Shown here piece after piece: positions 9,391 to 18,323 of a stretch of DNA of 64,000 nucleotides. Source of the stretch: Bacillota bacterium. Its GTDB lineage: Bacteria; Bacillota; Clostridia; Lachnospirales; Lachnospiraceae. The stretch's first letter is position 1, and each line of letters opens with the position of its first letter. Location of the stretch: positions 1 to 64,000 of the forward strand of contig JAEZLH010000007.1 of assembly GCA_023435895.1 (NCBI GenBank), written 5' to 3'. A program made the translations under genes and the position numbers. The notes beneath the pieces were generated by a model. That model saw only the letters and a list, made by a program, of their open reading frames with translations. It searched no databases and had not been told where the DNA came from.

Positions 9391-10212
9391 TTAAATTAAT
9401 ATCTCGTCATAAGTAAGGACGGTACTTTCTAGGCTGTTATTTTGAAGAATAGCTGTCAATTCCTCTTCGGCAATGATAAGTTCGGGTACCTTGGAGAGAA
9501 ATGAAAGAGCCTCCTCATATCGTTCGGGCTTTGTGGTTAATGTGGTGCAGCCCATATTGAATAATTCACGCATCAAATGTTCGTGAGGAAGTAGTTTTTC
9601 TTCCCCATCCTGCATATCACTATCCTTCGGTAATATGAGAAGAACCAAATCTCCCTCCTTCACGTATTCCTCATTAATCCCTCTGGCTTCCAAAACCTCA
9701 GGAAGACAGCTCACTAATTCCTCTTTGATTTTCTCTATTCCAAGCCTGGAGATTGCACTAATCTTTAAGGGTTCCAACTTTAACGCTTCATGGATTTTAT
9801 TGCGGATTTTATCCGTATTCGTAATTTGATCAATTTTATTGATTACCATCACTACCGGGGCTTTTCTTGCTTTCAATTCCATAGCCCACGCTATTTCCTG
9901 TTCAATATCCTCGTCACTGCACACAATAAGCGCAATATCCGTCCTTTTCATAGCTGATCTTATATTGTGAGCACGCTGCTCTTCCAAATAAGTATCATCA
10001 TCAAAACCAATGGTATCAATTAAAATACACGCGCCAATACCTTCGATTTCAATTGCTTGAAACAACGGATTACCACTGATACTTTTCATCGGCTCAGCGA
10101 TGTTTTTGCCGTATCCGGTGAGCGCATTGACCAGTGTAGATTTTCCGCTGTTTCTCTTCCCGAATATTCCGATATGTAATTGACCCGCTCGCGAAACAGA
10201 AATTAAACTCAT
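9391..10212 (-). CDS. hydF: HydF-like GTPase without the Fe-S domain
   Basis: 273 residues matching HydF, the GTPase scaffold of [FeFe]-hydrogenase H-cluster assembly. The P-loop GKRNSGKS (18-25), DTIGFDD (66-72), NKID (125-128) and ISA are visible, followed by the dimerisation domain. HydF proteins are normally about 400 residues and end in a [4Fe-4S] domain with a conserved His and CxxCGGC-type cysteines. Here the frame stops at the end of the second domain and the next gene starts 111 nt later, so the cluster domain is absent. The usual switch-I Thr-Thr-Asp is replaced by a SISGNP stretch. The position after hydE and hydG supports the identity. It may need a separate cluster protein or a second full-length HydF elsewhere. 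Confidence 0.75.
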   Translation of the reverse strand: MSLISVSRAGQLHIGIFGKRNSGKSTLVNALTGYGKNIAEPMKSISGNPLFQAIEIEGIGACILIDTIGFDDDTYLEEQRAHNIRSAMKRTDIALIVCSDEDIEQEIAWAMELKARKAPVVMVINKIDQITNTDKIRNKIHEALKLEPLKISAISRLGIEKIKEELVSCLPEVLEARGINEEYVKEGDLVLLILPKDSDMQDGEEKLLPHEHLMRELFNMGCTTLTTKPERYEEALSFLSKVPELIIAEEELTAILQNNSLESTVLTYDEILI

Positions 10213-10462
10213 ACTATAATCCTTTCATTGTGATGTGATTCAAAGGATATTTAAGCATATGCCTCCAAGTAATCCCTGACATCCTGCTAATAACATCCCT
10301 TGAATAATTAATCTACGTACAATCTTTATGAAATCTATTGTATCATATGAGCTCTTGCTTATGCACTAAAATTTATATTTGTCATCAAAACATGAGTTTT
10401 TGACTTTATATAAATTGCCATCGGCATAGTATATATAGGGCTTTTGGTATCCGAATCAAGCA

Positions 10463-11881
10463 TTAAAATCTAAAATCTCTTTTTCCGTTCTTAATCTGCT
10501 CCAAATTATCTTTTGCCAAGCGATATACCTTCTCATTGGGTACCTTCGTCATTTCTCGTTCAATAACCAACTCACCCTTTTCCTTGGTATCCTTTGAAGC
10601 ATAATCCTCCAGATATTCTTTCAGGGTCATAAGCGCATTGGGTTGGCAGCAGTTCGCTATCTGACCTGATTTTACCAGGGACATAAAACGGTCGCCCGTT
10701 CTTCCCTCTCGATAACAGGCAGTACAGAAACTTGGGATATAACCCTGTGCCAATAGCCAGTTCACAATTTCATCCAGTGTTCTACTATCATCTACCTCAA
10801 ATTGTGCAGAGCTTTCCTCCTTGGATTCCTCATTAGCATAACCACCCACACTGGTCTTTGAGCCTCCGCTAATCTGGGATACTCCAAGCTTTAATACCTT
10901 TTCCCTGCTCTTTTGGGATTCTCTTGTGGATACAATAATTCCGGTATAGGGTACTGCAATACGAAGGATTGCTACAATCTTCTCAAAAATTTCGTCTGAA
11001 ATGGAATTTTGGAAGGAATCCGGATCAATATCATCTGCCGGACGGATTCTTGGCACACTGATTGTATGGGGACCCACTCCAATCGCTCCCTCTAAATGCT
11101 CCGCATGCATCAAAATTCCAGCAAAATCATAGCGGTACATGTTTAACCCAAACAATACACCCAGACCAACATCATCAATTCCTGCTTCCATAGCTCTATC
11201 CATGGCTTCCGTATGATAGGTATAATTATGCTTAGGTCCAGTAGGATGAAGCTGCTCATAGGTTTCTTTATGATAGGTCTCCTGGAATAGGATGTAAGTT
11301 CCAATTCCTGCATCTCTCAGCTTTTTATAATCCTCCACCGTTGTGGCAGCAATATTAACATTAACACGACGAATGGCACCATTCTTATGTTTGATAGAAT
11401 AAATGGTATTAATACTCTCAAGGATATAATCAATGGGGTTGTTAACCGGGTCTTCTCCTGCCTCCAGAGCCAGTCGTTTATGACCCATATCCTGAAGCGC
11501 AATAACCTCTCTCTTAATATCCTCCTGGGTCAGTTTCTTACGGGGAATATGCTTATTCTTAAAATGATACGGACAGTATACACATCCATTGACACAATAA
11601 TTTGAAAGATATAGTGGTGCAAACATAACAATACGGTTACCATAGAACTTCTCCTTGATTTTGATTGCCAAACTATATATTTTTTGAACCTCATCCTCTA
11701 GGTCACATTCCAAAAGCACCGAGGCTTCACGGTGGGAAATACCCTTCATTTCCTCAGCCTTCTTAAGAATGCTGTCAATCAGTTCCCTGTTATTTTTATT
11801 TGCCTTCGCATACTCCAGTGTATCAAGAATTTCTTCATGGCTAATAAATTCCTCAGCCTTTTTTGATTTTAAATCATACAT
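10463..11881 (-). CDS. hydG: Hydrogenase maturase HydG, tyrosine lyase
   Basis: 472 residues. A radical SAM enzyme that splits tyrosine to p-cresol plus CO and cyanide and delivers an Fe(CO)2(CN) synthon for the H-cluster. The radical SAM cluster is CVNGCVYC (Cys96, Cys100, Cys103). The C-terminal CX2CX22C auxiliary-cluster motif is complete (Cys386, Cys389, Cys412). AGGAGAG precedes ATG. It lies 96 nt after hydE and 250 nt before hydF on the same strand. No hydrogenase structural gene is in the window. Confidence 0.93.
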   Translation of the reverse strand: MYDLKSKKAEEFISHEEILDTLEYAKANKNNRELIDSILKKAEEMKGISHREASVLLECDLEDEVQKIYSLAIKIKEKFYGNRIVMFAPLYLSNYCVNGCVYCPYHFKNKHIPRKKLTQEDIKREVIALQDMGHKRLALEAGEDPVNNPIDYILESINTIYSIKHKNGAIRRVNVNIAATTVEDYKKLRDAGIGTYILFQETYHKETYEQLHPTGPKHNYTYHTEAMDRAMEAGIDDVGLGVLFGLNMYRYDFAGILMHAEHLEGAIGVGPHTISVPRIRPADDIDPDSFQNSISDEIFEKIVAILRIAVPYTGIIVSTRESQKSREKVLKLGVSQISGGSKTSVGGYANEESKEESSAQFEVDDSRTLDEIVNWLLAQGYIPSFCTACYREGRTGDRFMSLVKSGQIANCCQPNALMTLKEYLEDYASKDTKEKGELVIEREMTKVPNEKVYRLAKDNLEQIKNGKRDFRF

Positions 11882-11977
11882 AATCTTCTCTCCTATCGAA
11901 TTGATATTTGGTAATCAATATTTAAAATCCATACCATTGTTGATAATTTATTTTCTACTAGCAATATATTTGATACT

Positions 11978-13030
11978 TTACGAAATTGGTGAAAAATCTC
12001 CACGGTCTACCGTCAGTTCATATCCTATCTTCTTTACTCTTCTCTCCAGGCAGAAGCGACATTCTGCTGCCTCATCACCGGTACATATTTTATTATCATA
12101 CAACTCATACTTCTTTCTTACCGAGGTAGGAGAAAGGTTTGGCATTACTACATTAGCTCCATGCTGCATTCCAAGCTCCCTGCCATTGGGATTAATCGTT
12201 CCAAGAGCTGTTGTGGAAGGAATTAATGCATTTGGCATCATCAATCGAATGATGCTGATTAGCTTAAGGGTTTGTTCCAATGATCCCTGGGGATAGCTTG
12301 CAAAAGGAGTTTCATGATGGGGTATAAATGGTCCGATCCCAATCATCTCCGGTGACAACTCTTTAATGAAAAGCAAATCCTCTGCAATGTGCTCAAGTGT
12401 TTGAAACGGAGATCCTACCATAAAGCCGGCGCCAACCTGAAAGCCAATTTCCTTAAGCTCTTTTAAGCACTGTTTGCGATTCTCAAGCTTAAGGTTCTCA
12501 GGGTGGAGTTTCCCGTAATGCTCGTCATTGGCACTTTCATGTCTTAAAAGATACCTGTCTGCACCTGCTTCAAAGAATTTTTTATAACTTTCGTAGCTGC
12601 GCTCACCAATGGATAAGGTAATTGCACAGTCCGAATAATCCCTTTTAATCATCTTAATAATTTCAATGATATCCTCATCCGAGTAGCTTCCATCTTCCCC
12701 TCCCTGTAATACGAAGGTTCGAAAGCCAAGGCGATGTCCTTCCTTACAGCATTCCAAAATTTGATCGTTCGTCAAGCGGTAGCGTTCTACGTTTTGATTA
12801 CTTCTTCGTATTCCGCAATAATAACAATCATTTTTACAGACATTTGTGAATTCAATCAATCCTCTGGTATAAATCTTGTTGTCAAAATACTTCTTGGCAG
12901 TTTCCTGTGCCCGCTCTCTTAAAAATTCATTGTCCTCGGGAGATAAATCCGATAACAGCATCACGAATTCTTCCTTCGTTAAAATCCTTTGCTTCTCTAG
13001 CTTCCTAATTAGTTCCTGCATTTGGGACAT
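11978..13030 (-). CDS. hydE: Hydrogenase maturase HydE, radical SAM
   Basis: 350 residues, close to the family norm. HydE acts on the HydG-derived iron-cysteine complex to build the azadithiolate-bridged diiron site. The radical SAM motif is CKNDCYYC (Cys65, Cys69, Cys72); a second CX7CX2C motif is at Cys316, Cys324 and Cys327, as in HydE proteins that carry a non-essential auxiliary cluster. The first gene of a hydE-hydG-hydF minus-strand run, preceded by a structured leader with a terminator (13088-13118). Confidence 0.92.
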   Translation of the reverse strand: MSQMQELIRKLEKQRILTKEEFVMLLSDLSPEDNEFLRERAQETAKKYFDNKIYTRGLIEFTNVCKNDCYYCGIRRSNQNVERYRLTNDQILECCKEGHRLGFRTFVLQGGEDGSYSDEDIIEIIKMIKRDYSDCAITLSIGERSYESYKKFFEAGADRYLLRHESANDEHYGKLHPENLKLENRKQCLKELKEIGFQVGAGFMVGSPFQTLEHIAEDLLFIKELSPEMIGIGPFIPHHETPFASYPQGSLEQTLKLISIIRLMMPNALIPSTTALGTINPNGRELGMQHGANVVMPNLSPTSVRKKYELYDNKICTGDEAAECRFCLERRVKKIGYELTVDRGDFSPIS

Positions 13031-13087
13031 AGCAATCTCTCACTTTCTATTCCTATTTAAGTATTTATGTTTTAGTATAATTCAAAT

Positions 13088-13118
13088 AAAAAATCCCTGC
13101 GCCAATAAGGCACAAGGA
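13088..13118 (-). terminator. Terminator/attenuator hairpin upstream of hydE
   Basis: On the minus strand TCCTTGTGCC pairs over all 10 positions (two G-U) with GGCGCAGGGA around a TTATT loop, followed directly by TTTTTT. It ends 58 nt before hydE and follows the structured leader, so it could end the upstream transcript or act as a switchable attenuator. Confidence 0.7.
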
Positions 13119-13270
13119 TAGTATTCGACCATCATATTCTACCAGGCAATATGTGAGCCTCAGAGAAAATCCCTTCCTACTCCATATCATATTCTTTGAA
13201 GAATATTGTTCTTTCTATTCTCGCCTTACCACTCGGGCGTACCCTCGTTATCAGTTCGATTTATTTGTTA
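13119..13270 (-). promoter_or_regulatory. Structured leader of unknown class before hydE
   Basis: About 150 nt on the minus strand between the DUF4097 gene and the hydE attenuator. It is richer in G+C than the flanking spacers and has local hairpins: GGGTACGCCC near 13234-13243, GCC...GGC around GCCCGAGTGGTAAGGC, and ATATTCTT/AAGAATAT near 13190-13207. I could not match it to SAM, TPP, cobalamin, lysine, glycine, T-box or Moco consensus. A tRNA D-arm-like segment is present but there is no acceptor stem. Confidence 0.4.
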
Positions 13271-13328
13271 TTTATTTAACAATTATAACCTGAACACCCA
13301 ATTTTGTAAATACCAAACAACACCTTTG

Positions 13329-14336
13329 TTAATATTGTTTCACATTAATATCACCGGAAGTTGAGGAAATCTGTAATCCATGAGAAGGATTTGCACCTAC
13401 CATGCCTGTAACCATAATTCCCTTCTCACTTTTTATATACTGCTTCTCAAAGAAGGTATCTATTCTGCCATGCTCACTTTCCACTTCAACGCGACAATCC
13501 GCATCTTCCTTAAGCTGTACTGATATATCTCCGCTATTTGAATGAACACTAAGCGCCTCAATGGCCTTATGCAGTGTATAATCAATTCGACCGGTATTCG
13601 TTGTAATCTCGCCCCCACCATTAAGTGAACTAATCAATAATCCTCCGCTTTCTGTGTTGACATTCAAGATACCCGAGGTATTAATCAAGGTAATACCACC
13701 GGATATGGAGTGAACATAACTATCTCCCTCCCCCGCACTAATCTTAATGTACCCGCTAGCAGAGCGAAACACTCTCTTTGCATCCACTCGTTCTGCCATC
13801 ACAAGCCCGCTCTTTGTGGTTACCTCTACCCGGTTAGCTTTTACTGCTTGCAGTGTGATATCACCATTTTCTCCGTTGATAATCAATTCTTCAACATTCA
13901 GTTCCACCTCAGAGCATAAATTACCTGACTCTATCATGACGTTCAACTTACCGGAATAAGAGGAGGGAATGCAGATTTCTTCCCTTCTATAATACTTCTT
14001 TGAATTGGGAATTGGCGACGGCTTACCCTTTATGATAAGCGTATCCCCTTCTGTTACTACATTTCCAAATTCTCCGTCATCCGCACGATTTGACCGATAT
14101 TGATTCAATATCAATTCCTCAGTATCACTTTGAACGAAAAACACATCTTCTTGATAACATTGAATTTCAATGGTTTGAATCTCTGATAATGAATATGACT
14201 CCGAACGTACCAGCTCTCCCTTAAATTGTCGCGAAACCCTATATCGCCTCGATGTCATTGAATATACCATCATAAAGAACACACTGGTGGTAAACAACGA
14301 TAATATAACCAAAGCAAAAATAATCAAAAATGTCAT
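13329..14336 (-). CDS. DUF4097-type membrane-anchored beta-repeat protein
   Basis: 335 residues; the start at 14336 follows GGAAGG, and an in-frame ATG 9 nt earlier overlaps that site. One N-terminal transmembrane helix (about 3-25) is followed by an acidic region and many short beta-strand repeats rich in SGNLCSEVEL, SGDISVQL and SGGITLINTSG patterns, the DUF4097/adhesin-like beta-helix fold. Such proteins often accompany envelope-stress or PadR-linked operons. Probably extracytoplasmic; no catalytic motif seen. Confidence 0.7.
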   Translation of the reverse strand: MTFLIIFALVILSLFTTSVFFMMVYSMTSRRYRVSRQFKGELVRSESYSLSEIQTIEIQCYQEDVFFVQSDTEELILNQYRSNRADDGEFGNVVTEGDTLIIKGKPSPIPNSKKYYRREEICIPSSYSGKLNVMIESGNLCSEVELNVEELIINGENGDITLQAVKANRVEVTTKSGLVMAERVDAKRVFRSASGYIKISAGEGDSYVHSISGGITLINTSGILNVNTESGGLLISSLNGGGEITTNTGRIDYTLHKAIEALSVHSNSGDISVQLKEDADCRVEVESEHGRIDTFFEKQYIKSEKGIMVTGMVGANPSHGLQISSTSGDINVKQY

Positions 14337-14505
14337 TGTATACATCCTTCCATAAAACTGTATCTATATTATTAAAAACCTTCTTTATCATTGTTTACAC
14401 GATATTATGTAAATAAGTGATTGCAAAAGTCTCCTGCAAATAATATATTCCAAATTTTATCATAACCTTTTGCTATACGCAATGAATTCTGATCTAATGA
14501 ACAAT

Positions 14506-15792
14506 TTAATCCTCCGGTAACACCTTTACAATGGGATATCCGGCATTTATGATTAAATAAATACGGTAATAATACATTATATTCCAAATGCTAATTCCTC
14601 CAAGTCCATACTCCTCCACCAGTTTCAACATTGCATTAATATATCTTAGATCCCTAAACCATACCAAATGTCTTCTTCCAGACACGTTATATTCAAAGTA
14701 TGGTGTCTGGGTAACTTCATCAAAAAATATTTCACTTCCATATCGATTTGCCAACGCCAAGGCATTGGGATCCGTTAGTGATGCCACAAAGGATTGACCC
14801 TCAACATAAGGGAGCTCCCAATCATATGCCACTCTTGAAATCCCCAGGTATATCTTTTCAGGTGGAATCTGTGTAACTGCAAACTCCACATAATCTTTCA
14901 TATAGTCATAGGTTGTTTGATAGACCTCTGGAATATAGCTGGTTGACCATTGATAGGATAATAAAATAATACCATCCACACTGCTGCCTATTCGGGAATA
15001 ATAAGTCTGCATATAGGGTTCCCCTCGAACGTATCCAAAGGTGTTTGGAATCATGACTGCGCCGGATAAGTATCCCAATTCATGTAAACGGTCAGATGCA
15101 TGAACAATAAAATTCGTATAGTTCTCCCGATCTTCCTCCAACACATATTGGAAACCAAAAATTGCTCCATAATAGCCCTTTGTTGAAAGAACAGCGATGA
15201 TATTCTCAAGAAACCTGTTTTGTACTTCCGTATTATTAAATATAGTATGACTCAGACTCGGATCTCCCTGACCAGTGTCATTTACCCCATAGACTAGCAT
15301 AAGAGGAACTACCCCATACTGAAGGGAAGTCTGAATAACTCTGGTGTCATCAAGATCATTCAATGCCCCGTTCATATCCACTCTATAACCCATTATAGTA
15401 ATGTAGGTCAAAAAAGGTAAGGTTTTTATAAGCACCTCTTCATCAATAAATGAAAATGCCATTCCGTTCACATTCAAGGGTCTTCCTTGCTTATCATAGC
15501 GTATAACAAGCTCCTCACCAACCATCAAATTCGTTCGGTCGGATAAAAACGGATTATTTCTTAATAGCTCTGCCACTGAGATTCCCTGCGCATCTGCGAT
15601 GTCATACAAAGTATCCCCTTCGCGAACTGTATATGTTTGTGCAGGGGGCGCTATTACAAGCACCTGCCCTACATTTAGGACTTGATCATTATCCAATATA
15701 TTATCCTGTATTAATTGGTTTGGAGGAATATTAAACTGTGCTGCAATTGAATCAATTGTATCCCCTTCCTTTACGGTATAAAATATCTGCAT
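14506..15792 (-). CDS. LysM/GH18-like spore wall protein, acidic motif lost
   Basis: 428 residues with two N-terminal LysM domains (about 3-48 and 52-98) that bind peptidoglycan, then a GH18 barrel related to the spore cortex-lytic SleL/YaaH proteins. In active members the strand-4 motif is DGxDxDxE; at the matching position this protein reads YGAIFGFQ (208-215), so all acidic residues including the catalytic Glu are gone. The barrel is otherwise well kept. It is probably a peptidoglycan-binding or scaffold protein rather than a hydrolase. The start at 15792 follows GAGG by 8 nt; a longer frame to 15855 lacks a site. Confidence 0.75.
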   Translation of the reverse strand: MQIFYTVKEGDTIDSIAAQFNIPPNQLIQDNILDNDQVLNVGQVLVIAPPAQTYTVREGDTLYDIADAQGISVAELLRNNPFLSDRTNLMVGEELVIRYDKQGRPLNVNGMAFSFIDEEVLIKTLPFLTYITIMGYRVDMNGALNDLDDTRVIQTSLQYGVVPLMLVYGVNDTGQGDPSLSHTIFNNTEVQNRFLENIIAVLSTKGYYGAIFGFQYVLEEDRENYTNFIVHASDRLHELGYLSGAVMIPNTFGYVRGEPYMQTYYSRIGSSVDGIILLSYQWSTSYIPEVYQTTYDYMKDYVEFAVTQIPPEKIYLGISRVAYDWELPYVEGQSFVASLTDPNALALANRYGSEIFFDEVTQTPYFEYNVSGRRHLVWFRDLRYINAMLKLVEEYGLGGISIWNIMYYYRIYLIINAGYPIVKVLPED

Positions 15793-15899
15793 GATGATTG
15801 CCTCATTATTAGGTTTGATATATTTTATGTGGCAAGATATCAAATTATTTATCACTTTACTGCTCTATCTGAGGGCTGTTTATTCGTATCTTTGAATAA

Positions 15900-17987
15900 T
15901 TAGCGTACCGGACAAGCACCACCTTCACATTCCTTATCAAGAATCTCCCAATCCTCCGCATCGTCATACATCGCAAGCAGTTCGTAATCAATGGGTCTAA
16001 TCTGCTCCAACCTTTGTTCATACTCCTCTTTTGAAATTGCTTCATAGGGAAGGAGAGGATACGTTTCTTCAAACAGCGGCAATAAGGTAATTCCAACCAC
16101 CGAATCAAAATTCTCATAGATCCAGTTTACTACCTCTTCCCACTCCTGCTCTCTTACATGAACGGTAATTGAAGTATTATGATCGGACCAATGATCCATT
16201 GTAATCTTATATAGCTCCAACTGTTCTATTGCACTCACATCATATTTTGTTCTTCCCTCCGGTGCCATAATTGGAAATTCAATTACCTTCACCGTACAAT
16301 CTTCCTCACTTTGACCTACCTCATTATGAATGGGATAACAGCCCTGCATACGGATCATCTTATAGAGAGGATCACTGGCGGATATCCTTACCCTTCTTAC
16401 ATAATAGCTGGAATGAGAGTAATGAATCCCTGAACTTACACAAGGCAGTGTAGATAGGCTTCCCTCCGGCTTGATGGTTGTCATTAATTTTGGAGTTGTA
16501 ATTTTAAGTTCCTTGCAATAGCGTTCTCCTTCTTCATGAACCGTGTTCCGTAGTTCTGATAAAAGCGCTCCAAGTTCCTTATAGCTCATCTTCACTTTAT
16601 TTATCATGTCCATAATTCCTGTTAAGGAGATGCCGATAATGCGATCCTCCTGCATAACTCTATTCCATTCTGGCAACTCCACGTCTACTAATGTCATGCG
16701 AATAGCAGTTCTTGTGGATAGTCGAAGTATTTCCTTTAAATCCTCTAGATCCAACTGCTCATCCTTAACAAATGCCGTCAGATTATTGGTTGTCAGGTTA
16801 CAGCACTGCTTTGACTGCAGCAAAATCTCACCGCAAGGGTTACAGCCTCTGAAGCTTTCCTTCCTTCTTCTTGCTTCTTCTCCGTTGATAAAACCTGGCT
16901 CTCCGTTAATTCGGATGGAGTTAACGATGTCTCTTATTTTATCCAGGGATGGACGTTTGGTATATAATACAGAATTATTGCTCATTTTACGATGCGAAAT
17001 CGTACCATCCTCTATCCAATTACCATCCACTACTTTATATAAATTTTTCTTTGCATTGATAACTTCTTCATCATCCTCATCACAAATAATCATCATGGCG
17101 CTTCTTCTCACCCCACCAGAGACAACATTCTCGCTGATGATGGTAGCAATATCAAGAAGATCGATTGTTTTAAGAAAACCATCTTCTCGGTTATTTAAAA
17201 CCATATGAATTTTTTCAAACATTTTTTGAATTGATTTATGTCCAGAGGCTCTTCCTCCAAAACGTTTTAACCGCTCCCCCTCCGGTCTTACATAACTATA
17301 GTCAATGGTAATATGGCTGATTTGAGCATATTCCTCTAAGGTAACTAATTCAAAATACAGCTCCAGAGCCTCACACCAGCCTTCCTTGCTGTCACCGACC
17401 ACAATTCTTACTTTCCCTTCGTCCTCATCCTTTTGTTCTAACTTGGTATGCTCCATCTCATCCTTACTGGTTACACTTCGAACAAGGCTATCATACTTGC
17501 TCTCCATATTAACCTTACGCACAGAAGGAAATTGTTCCATTCTTTTTTTGTCTATCCGAACTCCCACACCGCTTCCTACCATTAGCAGATAGAATACATC
17601 CACCAAATCATGAAAAGACAGCAAATCCGTAAAAGAACAGTTATAATTGGAAAGCGGATAATTCTCTACCACCTCCGTACCTCCCATATAAAGTGTTCTA
17701 CCGGAAGGGAAGGTCCGAAGATAAAACAAGTTTTGAAATAAGCGCTTTGCCTCCTCTTCTTCCTTAGCCAAATCAATGCTTTGATTATGCTTCTCTTTAT
17801 ACCGAATTCCAAGATTGATATTATATTCTGTTGCACGCAGCACCGTTTCAAACCAGTTCTCTCTTCTTCTCTTATCATCCAAATATCTTGCATATGTACG
17901 CAAATATACAAACTCACCCAACGTACTGAGCGGAGCCTGCTCCAATCTATATTGATTTAAAAATTCCTCTGGTAATATCAGTTTCAT
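15900..17987 (-). CDS. nrdJ: B12-dependent class II ribonucleotide reductase
   Basis: 695 residues, the monomeric adenosylcobalamin-dependent ribonucleoside-triphosphate reductase type known from Lactobacillus leichmannii (about 739 residues). It converts ribonucleotides to deoxyribonucleotides with or without oxygen. Visible are SNYNCSF (Cys117) of the active-site disulfide pair, the finger-loop NPCGEI (near residue 382) with the thiyl-radical Cys, and the C-terminal relay pair CEGGAC (Cys687, Cys692). No small subunit is nearby, as expected for class II. It is followed closely by the LysM/GH18 gene on the same strand; no functional link is implied. Confidence 0.9.
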   Translation of the reverse strand: MKLILPEEFLNQYRLEQAPLSTLGEFVYLRTYARYLDDKRRRENWFETVLRATEYNINLGIRYKEKHNQSIDLAKEEEEAKRLFQNLFYLRTFPSGRTLYMGGTEVVENYPLSNYNCSFTDLLSFHDLVDVFYLLMVGSGVGVRIDKKRMEQFPSVRKVNMESKYDSLVRSVTSKDEMEHTKLEQKDEDEGKVRIVVGDSKEGWCEALELYFELVTLEEYAQISHITIDYSYVRPEGERLKRFGGRASGHKSIQKMFEKIHMVLNNREDGFLKTIDLLDIATIISENVVSGGVRRSAMMIICDEDDEEVINAKKNLYKVVDGNWIEDGTISHRKMSNNSVLYTKRPSLDKIRDIVNSIRINGEPGFINGEEARRRKESFRGCNPCGEILLQSKQCCNLTTNNLTAFVKDEQLDLEDLKEILRLSTRTAIRMTLVDVELPEWNRVMQEDRIIGISLTGIMDMINKVKMSYKELGALLSELRNTVHEEGERYCKELKITTPKLMTTIKPEGSLSTLPCVSSGIHYSHSSYYVRRVRISASDPLYKMIRMQGCYPIHNEVGQSEEDCTVKVIEFPIMAPEGRTKYDVSAIEQLELYKITMDHWSDHNTSITVHVREQEWEEVVNWIYENFDSVVGITLLPLFEETYPLLPYEAISKEEYEQRLEQIRPIDYELLAMYDDAEDWEILDKECEGGACPVR

Positions 17988-18323
17988 CCTATCCCTCCAA
18001 ATTCTACTGTTCTTGATCTTTATTATTATTATTCTCTATTATCATTACTCGATATTATTTTTATCCATAATCGGGTAAAATAATCCCATATATGAATACT
18101 TATAATAACTATATATTGTGTTATTAATTATATATTACCACTATATATATGTCAATTATTAAAACAGTAGTCTTTCCTGATTTGTTTGACCTCTACTTTT
18201 GAAGAACTATTATTTTCAAGGTGATTTCACAGCAAAAGGGCTGCCGCAGATGCACATTCAATATGCTTCTGCTGCAGCCCTTACATCTGGGCAATACTCA
18301 CACTATACGAGTACCTTGCTCTT
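17988..18323. other. Intergenic, 336 bases, AT-rich
   Basis: A very AT-rich stretch upstream of the reductase gene (18000-18160), with no strong operator seen, then the hairpin that ends the GerMN gene. No riboswitch match, in particular no B12-box (GCCACTG), was found. Confidence 0.5.
18236..18282 (-). terminator. Hairpin terminating the GerMN gene
   Basis: AAGGGCTGCCGCAG (18236-18249) pairs with CTGCTGCAGCCCTT (18269-18282) with one mismatch, and TTTT follows on the minus strand. It lies 42 nt past the stop of the lipoprotein gene. Confidence 0.6.

Noticed and set aside
13119..13270. tRNA-like segment (GCCCGAGTGGTAAGGC) upstream of hydE
   Set aside because: The D-arm-like part looks right, but there is no matching acceptor stem, no 7-nt anticodon loop and no proper T-loop.
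15900..18323. B12 riboswitch before the class II ribonucleotide reductase
   Set aside because: The upstream region is very AT-rich and contains no B12-box or aptamer-like conserved segments.
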